NCBI GenBank assembly: GCA_035578175.1
Contig: JAQMRL010000022.1
Coordinates: 4,224,001-4,288,000, forward strand
DNA: 64,000 nt
Reading direction: 5' to 3'
Origin: Catonia carolina
Taxonomy: Eukaryota; Arthropoda; Insecta; Hemiptera; Achilidae
Below are positions 56,885 through 64,000 of this stretch, piece by piece. A program made the translations under genes and the position numbers. A model generated the notes under the pieces. The model was not told where the DNA came from and made no database searches. It saw only the letters and a program-made list of their open reading frames with translations. Every line of letters starts with the position of its first letter. Positions within the stretch are counted from its first letter, which is position 1.

Positions 56885-57560
56885 GCTGTTCTACTTTTGA
56901 TATCACTTGTGTTTCTACCATCCTTTGTTATTTTACTCCCTAGATAGCAGAATGATCCAACTTCCTGTATTTTTTTCGTTGCATACTTTTAAATTTCCCA
57001 TCTCTTCTAAACCACTCTTGCTGCTGCACAACACTTTCGTTTTGTTCTTATTAATTTTCATGAAGTAATCCTTTGATGATCTCATCCATTCCATTTAAGA
57101 TATTCTCTAGTTCTTTCTTTGTCTCGGCTAATACTACTATATCATCGGCGATTCTCAGCATTTTTATTGTTTCCCTTGAATTTTTATTCCAGCGTCAAAT
57201 TTTTCTTTCACTTCATTTATAGTAGTGGTGACAATGAGCGTCCTTGTCGTACACATTTTCTTACAGCAGCCTATTTTTCGTCCCCCTAAATTCTCAAAAC
57301 AGCCGTTTGATTATTATAGAGAACGTAGATAACTTTCCTTTCTTTGTATTTAATTCCGAGCCTTTTTAAAGTTTCAAACATTTTGCTCTAGTCTATATTG
57401 TCAAATGCTTTCTCTTAATCTACAAATGCCATATAAGTAGTCTTATATAGTTATAATATCAATAGTTTTAATTTAATTGTCGTGTTGTCACTTTGTAGAT
57501 TGTCGCCAAGTAGCAGCCTCTCAAGAACGTTCACAAAAAGTCTCTATTTCATTGCCTTTC
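56885..57560 (-). pseudogene. LINE reverse-transcriptase part, continuation of the LINE at 50340-50832
   Basis: On the minus strand: EKAFDNID near 57395-57420, MFETLKRLGIKYKERKVI near 57330-57385, the catalytic block RIADDIVVLAE near 57122-57154, and IKSRTAQ-type sequence reaching the LTR edge. Several stops and frameshifts make it a dead copy. With the GCTG duplication removed, its frame joins the LINE segment on the far side of the LTR element without a gap, which proves the nesting. The upstream end near 57560 is approximate. Confidence 0.75.
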
Positions 57561-57564
57561 CAGT

Positions 57565-58450
57565 CTTCTAGGTGGGTTGTATGGTAGGTTAGGAGCAGAT
57601 AGTGATTGAATTTGTAATTTTGTTTGACAGTGTAGTTTGCTATGAAAATGCTGTATACTTGTAAATTCTTTTCTTTACTGCTTCATGCACTGATTCGATG
57701 TTAATTTTATAACATACTTTTCAGTTTAAGTTTCAACAATAATAAGACATTTTCAAAGATATCAAAGTACACATTTACATTAGTTTTTTATGCGACTGAA
57801 ATATTTAAGAAATTCAAAAAGCTTTATTACACAACATAAAAGAATTGTAATCCTACTTTTAATGAAAAATTAACTCTTTACTGAATTACAATACTAAATG
57901 TGGTTTTAAATATAGTACACATACATTGCATATTTTATTTGTTGTAAAGAAACTTTTCATTTGCATATTTATATAAGCAACAAGCTTGTAAATCGAGAAA
58001 ATGTTTACAAACAGAAAAATATTTTATTATTCATATTATTATTATTTAAACTATAAATTTATCTGCATTAAAACAATGAAAACTTTTATTAAATTAAAAT
58101 CACGAACTCAAACAATATAAAATGGAAAATTTTTAGCGCCAACAGGAAAATAAAACCCACTTTTAATTACCAGTCATGCGTGGTTGATTAGAGTGTAAAA
58201 TTGCCGTTAAGTTTCCTTCGCATGAAATAACTTCATTAGAATTTTAATATATTAGTTGCATTATTTACCTCCCTGTAATTATTTTACTAATACAATAATA
58301 GCCTCACTAATTACCCTATTTAAACACGACATTCCTTTTTTATTACAAGAAAGCTGTACAAACCCTGAAAAGTAATACAAAGAAGTTACTAGGAAGCTAA
58401 TGAACTTTTTGGATAGAAACTGATTATTTTAGTTTTTATTTATGTTTTTT
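57565..58450. other. No gene seen
   Basis: A+T-rich; nothing recognised beyond a possible decayed upstream end of the LINE. Confidence 0.4.
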
Positions 58451-58694
58451 TTGTTCTTTTGGTCATCAGCTGAAAGACTGGTTGAACCTCTAGAGGCTTT
58501 AAGTAAAACAAGGAGCGAGGTGCTTTATCTTTGCCTTTCTCAGTGAATGGAAAAGGAAGGATGCTTATCAGCATGTCAGGCCCTCTGAAGTGCATCTGCT
58601 TTCTACCCTGTAAATGGCATCTTCATTTCATTCACCATAGGATCTGGCTGTATGTTAATGAAATTTCATTACTTTTAGAGGAGGTAACTCTGAA
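58451..58694 (-). repeat. S1 repeat, 5'-truncated
   Basis: The minus-strand copy contains the 3' 240 bp (GGCATGCTG-type block, GGCAAAGATAAAGCACCTC, AGTCTTTCAGCTGATGACC) and stops at about 58694, where full copies continue. 5' truncation with an intact 3' end is typical of target-primed reverse transcription. Confidence 0.75.
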
Positions 58695-58699
58695 AACAG

Positions 58700-59970
58700 T
58701 AATAACTGCTTTGAAACATAAACTAAGCTTAGAAGTAATGAAAAGGCTTGTAAATATTGTAAAACATATGTTATAAATCTCTTATTTCTTAATGTTTTGA
58801 TATAAAAATAATAGGCCTACAATATCTAACAGAGTGTATAAGCAAGTAAACTTAATTAAATATTTACACATTAATTCTACTGCAGTGATAAAAATTCATT
58901 CACATAAATAAATTATATTAATTTTATTTACACATTAAAGGGAGGACTGACGTAAAAATTTGTTGAATTTGGTTAAAAAAAATCGATTTGTTTCGTATAT
59001 TATTATAAATAAGTGCATAGTATTATTTTCAGATTCCAAAACGTATTCATTTAACCCCCGCGACCAAAATAGGCTCTGTCACGAAGTTTTTGTACAGTAT
59101 GTAGAGAAATATTACGGTCTTATGAACAGGTTTATTTTGATAATTTATGTTATACGTTTGCATTTCAAAAAAGTTTAAGTAATAAAATATTGTAATGTTC
59201 ATTTAAAAAATTGCTAAAAGATGTTTACAATCTTTTATTCCATCTCACATTAAGAGAAACATGTTTAAGATTTTAAATTTAATAACTTTTAAAATTAATT
59301 TAAAATAACAACGTGTGGGATAGAAAACTGAGTGAAAAATAACAAAATGGCTTGGAGTAAAACGCCACTCCATAATAGGACTCGGGAGTGACTTTAAAAA
59401 TAGACTGTTGATTAACATAGAATATTAAAATAATACAAAAAATATTTTACATTTACCAAAAACTATTACCTAATAAAGTATCTGAAGAACCGTACCTACT
59501 GAACGTCAAAAAAATAATATCAAAGCAGATTAACTGGTAGATCACTAGATGACAAGTTATGTATAGTTAAACAAGTCGGTAAGCGTTTTATAATATTAGT
59601 TCCTGGAAAGTCTGCATGGTGATAGGAAGGTGTAGTTTACGTATGGTATTCGTTGACCATTGTACAAAATGAGGATAGTTACAAAGAAGGAGCGCATTCT
59701 ATTTCTCGTAATGTTTTAGACTGGAATCTTTGAATTTTGCTTAATACAGAATGTTTTGCACAGCCACAACTGGGCTGGCATACATCCAGGTAAGTTTTAG
59801 AAATGGTTTAAAAACTGTTAATTTTTGGTCAATATATATGAAATTATAGATCTCAGTTGTTTATTGAAATTATATCTTTTAATGTTTACTGAAATTATAC
59901 ATAAATGAAATTACTATAACTTTTTTATTCAATAAAAATCTTCATTCTAATTAAATATTATATACGTATT
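58700..59970. other. No gene seen
   Basis: A+T-rich. TAGGCCTA at 58812-58819. Nothing else recognised. Confidence 0.45.
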
Positions 59971-59973
59971 ATG

Positions 59974-59974
<1 letters not shown>

Positions 59975-60028
<54 letters not shown>
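59975..60028. repeat. (TA)n microsatellite
   Basis: About 27 TA units immediately before the first tandem unit. The corresponding position before units 2 and 3 has TGTAAATAAATATTACGG instead, so this run marks the left edge of the array. Confidence 0.95.
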
Positions 60029-60029
<1 letters not shown>

Positions 60030-60255
60030 CGATACGTAGAAGGAAACTGAAAAATTTAATTCAAAATATCTTGAGACGAAACAAAGTCAATATCCCACCG
60101 GGTACGAAAATATACCTCATTAATCCGTTTTATAACAAGAAAACTATTTTGCTCTACCAACGAGCATTAGTCGAAAAATAAGAATCAACGGTCTGACAAA
60201 ATGATGATATTATAATAGCCGACGTAATTTCGAAAAAAGTTTCCTGGCTTTACTC

Positions 60256-60294
60256 TTCAAACCACCTTGTCCGCTGCTTACCTAAAAAACAACT
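60256..60294 (+). repeat. S1 3' remnant left by the unit 1 deletion
   Basis: CAAACCACCTTGTCCGCTGC and CTTACCTAAAAAACAAC match the last ~40 bp of the S1 copies in units 2 and 3. The preceding S1 sequence is absent. Confidence 0.75.
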
Positions 60295-60865
60295 TTCATT
60301 GCACAACAATTTCAACAGCCAGCATTTAGTTTACTGACGATTGGATTAAAAATAAATAATTTTATAAGCCTATCTAGCTTAAGAGAACGCATGAATTGTT
60401 CGGTTTCGGAACGTTAAAAAGTCGCATCTGATAATGCTTATAAAATTGTAATATTCGAACAAGCTGCCTACATAAACACTGACTACAGGCCTAAAACTCT
60501 ATAACATCACAGCTATCGGGACCGTAATTTTTCTGCTTATAATTTCGCTACCACAAATAAGCGAATGCGGTCGCCGAATTATTTTTTATTTATCTCATCT
60601 AAACGAATCAGGTGTTAAAGGTTATAGTTTTACACAGCCTGTGTAGAAGATATAAATACTGCTTATAAATTTCCCGTTAACTAACAGATCCTGAATCAAC
60701 GAAAAATAGACTTGACAAACCTTACTTGACAAATAATTTTTGACCTACGCTATTATTGTGTTTAACAGAAACAAAAATATATGTCTCAAAATATAACTGG
60801 TATTCAACAAACGATCTATTAGGGTTGCGTGAGTTAGTCGGGCCAAGTTGAGTGTGATGCGCATG

Positions 60866-61151
60866 TGACGTCAACGGCTCAGGTAATAATTGCCCAATCA
60901 GAGTCTGGTAATTTCGGCCAATAAGAAAGCCCAGTTTTAACCAATCAGATGTCTTCTTTTGCTTCATTTTGATTGGTTAATATTGTCCAATCAGAGAGTT
61001 TATGTTACTGTACTACGTCACACCGATGTCAACCAATGACAAAGTGTCTTGAGCGTTACGTCATTCGTCAGGATCTGGTGCTTTCTGATTGGTCCGTACT
61101 GATTCTGGGCGTCACGTCGACTGTGATTGTAATATAAAGTACACACCCAAT
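60866..61151 (+). promoter_or_regulatory. Promoter-like cluster of CCAAT boxes, CRE-type sites and a TATA box (unit 1)
   Basis: Eight CCAAT pentamers lie at 60894, 60918, 60941, 60972 (inverted), 60987, 61033, 61088 (inverted) and 61147. A perfect CRE palindrome TGACGTCA is at 60866-60873, TTACGTCA at 61056-61063, and further ACGTCAC or GTCACGTC half sites at 61015 and 61111. TATAAA at 61133-61138 is followed about 25-30 bp later by TCAACTCCAGTTA, a plausible start region. AATAAA lies at 61475-61480, with no long frame between. Density of NF-Y-type and CREB/ATF-type sites well above the background suggests a strong core promoter on the plus strand, for a short non-coding RNA or a spliced first exon. 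A minus-strand frame of 81 codons over the same bases is judged accidental. Confidence 0.5.
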
Positions 61152-61757
61152 GTCAACTCCAGTTAACGGTAGGGCAGAACATATGAAGGTTCTTATTAAT
61201 GAGATTTATAGTTTCTAGGCAAATATCACTTACGAAATGTGTAGTACCCTATTGTAGAGATCTTTCGATTTCTTAGGGAAATTAAAAATTAATTTCTGTT
61301 GCTGCTAAATGTGAACACGGTTTTTTAAAAAAATCACGAGTGTTCATTCGATACGGACACAAAGGAAAAAAACAAAGGAGAGTTATCTATTTTTCCTAGT
61401 TGTTCGATTTTTGTAACCTAATTTTTGGCCAGTAATGTATCATATTTTTAAGGGAAAGACTTTATACAACTGTAAATAAATATTACGGTACGTAGAAGGC
61501 AACTGAAAAATCTAATTCAAAATATCTTGAGACGAAACAAAGTCAATATCCTACCGGGTAAGAAAATATACCTCATTAATCCGTTTTATAACAAGAAAAC
61601 TATTTTGCTCTACCAACGAGCATTAGTCGAAAGATAATAATCAACGGTCTGACAAAATGATGATATTATAATGGCCGATGTAATTTCGAAAAAGGTTTTC
61701 TGGCTTTACGCTTATTTCATTAGTTCCTGTATTTTAAGATGGATGAAATTTATTGTG

Positions 61758-62143
61758 GCCATAATGAACAGGTAGAGTGCTAAACATTTTGCACGTAATT
61801 TGCTAGTTCCTGACCGTAAATATGTATTCATTTTTATCACAAGGTCAGCCAATTATATGACTGAAGCACGTAAGAACAGAAGAGGTAGAGGTATAAATGA
61901 CACTAGCCAGTGTTATCTCATCTGAGATTCATGAATTTCATTTTACAATCAAACCCTGTTGATAATGTAATACAGGTGTCATTCGGAAAGTCGAAAGTAC
62001 ATGAATTTCCGAAGGACTGGCATTCTGATAAGTATAATTATAAACGCTGTGAGATGACCATGTAAAACAACTCAACTCATCTCACTCAGAAAAGATTTTA
62101 GAGGTTCAAACCACCTTGTCCGCTGCTTACCTAAAAAACAACT
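61758..62143 (+). repeat. S1 repeat within unit 2
   Basis: GCCATAATGAACAGGTAGAG at the start, AAGGTCAGCCAATTATATGA in the middle and ACCTAAAAAACAAC at the end follow the S1 layout. Considerably diverged from the reference copy, so it predates the array amplification. Confidence 0.7.
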
Positions 62144-62716
62144 TTCATTGCACAACAATTTCAACAGCCAGCATTTTAGTTTACTGATGAATTGGATTGA
62201 AAATAGGTAATTTTATTAGCCTACCTTGCTTAAGAAAACGCATGAACTGTTCGGTTTCGGAACGTTAAACAGTCGCATCTGATAATGCTTATAAAATTGT
62301 AATATTCGAACAAGCTGCCTACATAAACACTGACTACAGGCCTAAAACTCTATAAAATCACAGCTATCGGGACCGTAATTTTTCTGCTTATAATTTCGCT
62401 ACCACAAATAAGCGAATGCGGTCGCCGAATTATTTTTTATTTATCTCATCTGTACGAATCAGGTGTTAAAGGTTATAGTTTTACACAGCCTGTGTAGAAG
62501 ATATAAATACTGCTTATAAATTTCCCGTTAACTAACAGATCCTGAATCAACGAAAAATAGACTTGACAAACCTTACTTGACAAATAATTTTTGACCTACG
62601 CTATTATTGTGTTTAACAGAAACAAAAATATATGTCTCAAAATATAACTGGTATTCAACAAACGATCTATTAGGGTTGCGTGAGTTAGTCGGGCCAAGTT
62701 GAGTGTGATGCGCATG

Positions 62717-63002
62717 TGACGTCAACGGCTCAGGTAATAATTGCCCAATCAGAGTCTGGTAATTTCGGCCAATAAGAAAGCCCAGTTTTAACCAATCAGA
62801 TGTCTTCTTTTGCTTCATTTTGATTGGTTAATATTGTCCAATCAGAGAGTTTATGTTACTGTACTACGTCACACCGATGTCAACCAATGACAAAGTGTCT
62901 TGAGCGTTACGTCATTCGTCAGGATCTGGTGCTTTCTGATTGGTCCGTACTGATTCTGGGCGTCACGTCGACTGTGATTGTAATATAAAGTACACACCCA
63001 AT
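62717..63002 (+). promoter_or_regulatory. Promoter-like CCAAT/CRE/TATA cluster (unit 2)
   Basis: Exact repeat of the unit 1 cluster shifted by 1851 bp: TGACGTCA at 62717-62724, TATAAA at 62984-62989, all eight CCAAT boxes kept. No substitution was seen within it. Confidence 0.5.
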
Positions 63003-63341
63003 GTCAACTCCAGTTAACGGTAGGGCAGAACATATGAAGGTTCTTATTAATGAGATTTATAGTTTCTAGGCAAATATCACTTACGAAATGTGTAGTACCC
63101 TATTGTAGAGATCTTTCGATTTCTTAGGGAAATTAAAAATTAATTTCTGTTGCTGCTAAATGTGAACACGGTTTTTTAAAAAAATCACGAGTGTTCATTC
63201 GATACGGACACAAAGGAAAAAAACAAAGGAGAGTTATCTATTTTTCCTGGTTGTTCGATTTTTGTAACCTAATTTTTGGCCAGTAATGTATCATATTTTT
63301 AAGGGAAAGACTTTATACAACTGTAAATAAATATTACGGTA

Positions 63342-64000
63342 CGTAGAAGGCAACTGAAAAATCTAATTCAAAATATCTTGAGACGAAACAAAGTCAATAT
63401 CCTACCGGGTAAGAAAATATACCTCATTAATCCGTTTTATAACAAGAAAACTATTTTGCTCTACCAACGAGCATTAGTCGAAAGATAATAATCAACGGTC
63501 TGACAAAATGATGATATTATAATGGCCGATGTAATTTCGAAAAAGGTTTTCTGGCTTTACGCTTATTTCATTAGTTCCTGTATTTTAAGATGGATGAAAT
63601 TTATTGTGGCCATAATGAACAGGTAGAGTGCTAAACATTTTGCACGTAATTTGCTAGTTCCTGACCGTAAATATGTATTCATTTTTATCACAAGGTCAGC
63701 CAATTATATGACTGAAGCACGTAAGAACAGAAGAGGTAGAGGTATAAATGACACTAGCCAGTGTTATCTCATCTGAGATTCATGAATTTCATTTTACAAT
63801 CAAACCCTGTTGATAATGTAATACAGGTGTCATTCGGAAAGTCGAAAGTACATGAATTTCCGAAGGACTGGCATTCTGATAAGTATAATTATAAACGCTG
63901 TGAGATGACCATGTAAAACAACTCAACTCATCTCACTCAGAAAAGATTTTAGAGGTTCAAACCACCTTGTCCGCTGCTTACCTAAAAAACAACTTTCATT
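63342..64000 (+). repeat. Tandem array unit 3, cut by the window end
   Basis: Same start CGTAGAAGGCAACTG and sequence as unit 2 through its S1 copy (63609-63994). The array therefore continues beyond the window; its true copy number is unknown. Confidence 0.9.

Larger units (their letters stand above)
60035..61490 (+). repeat. Tandem array unit 1 (1456 bp, internally deleted)
   Basis: Begins CGTAGAAGGAAACTG like the next two units. Relative to unit 2 it lacks about 393 bp (61710-62104); the gap removes all of an S1 copy except its 3' end, kept here at 60256-60294. So unit 1 is a deletion derivative and unit 2 the fuller form. 60035-60424 differs from unit 2 at roughly one base in ten, whereas 60425-61490 differs from 62276-63341 at only a handful of positions. 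Confidence 0.85.
61491..63341 (+). repeat. Tandem array unit 2 (1851 bp, complete)
   Basis: Complete unit from CGTAGAAGGCAACTG to the base before the same motif at 63342. Order inside: conserved lead (61491-61709), ~50 bp unique, S1 copy (61758-62143), conserved body, promoter-like cluster (62717-63002), AATAAA near 63326, unit end. Period to unit 3 is exactly 1851 bp, and unit 3 appears identical over the 659 bp that can be compared. Confidence 0.9.

Noticed and set aside
60722..60967. 81-codon minus-strand frame, repeated identically at 62573-62818
   Set aside because: The identity comes from the recent tandem duplication and not from coding constraint. The frame lies over the CCAAT/CRE cluster and has no recognisable domain.
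1..64000. CRISPR array
   Set aside because: No regularly spaced short direct repeats with unique spacers; the sequence has the character of an animal nuclear genome.

Overview
This window reads as repeat-rich intergenic or intronic DNA from an animal nuclear genome, most likely an insect and possibly a hemipteran. That placement is inferred from the strong A+T richness, the many decayed jockey-like and RTE-like LINE fragments, tRNA-derived SINEs, Helentron-like elements with (CA)n cores, and a Ty3/gypsy element primed by tRNA-His. No intact host protein-coding gene can be supported. There is no rRNA, no convincing tRNA gene and no CRISPR array.

Layout. 1-1400: a GC-rich stretch ending in a perfect histone-type 3' stem-loop, then three jockey-type LINE pieces, two of them head to head. 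3.9-12.4 kb: LINE pieces, copies of a ~400-bp interspersed repeat called S1 here, tRNA-derived SINEs and the first of four Helentron-like elements. One S1 copy (11997-12393) has a perfect 11-bp target duplication inside a LINE tail. 12.6-13.5 kb: an island of higher GC, the best place in the window for a host promoter or first exon. 15-34 kb: three more Helentron-like copies, LINE pieces, a 1.5-kb element with long inverted termini (24068-25537) and a second SINE family. 35.8-48.7 kb: three more elements with long terminal inverted repeats.

50.3-57.6 kb: the clearest coding element. A 6.05-kb Ty3/gypsy LTR retrotransposon (50833-56884, minus strand) sits inside a decayed LINE that lies in the same orientation. 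Its LTRs differ by one T in a homopolymer, it has a 4-bp target duplication, a tRNA-His primer site, a polypurine tract, a 1032-codon protease-RT-RNaseH-integrase frame, and a canonical A AAA AAC slippery site just before the gag stop. gag carries one extra in-frame TAG.

60.0-64.0 kb: a tandem array of ~1.85-kb units running off the window edge. Each complete unit holds a dense cluster of eight CCAAT boxes, a perfect cAMP-response-type element and related half sites, and a TATA box. An AATAAA lies about 340 bp further on, with no long reading frame between. The pattern of identity between units implies an older duplication followed by a very recent one. This promoter-like tandem cassette is the most unusual structure in the window.
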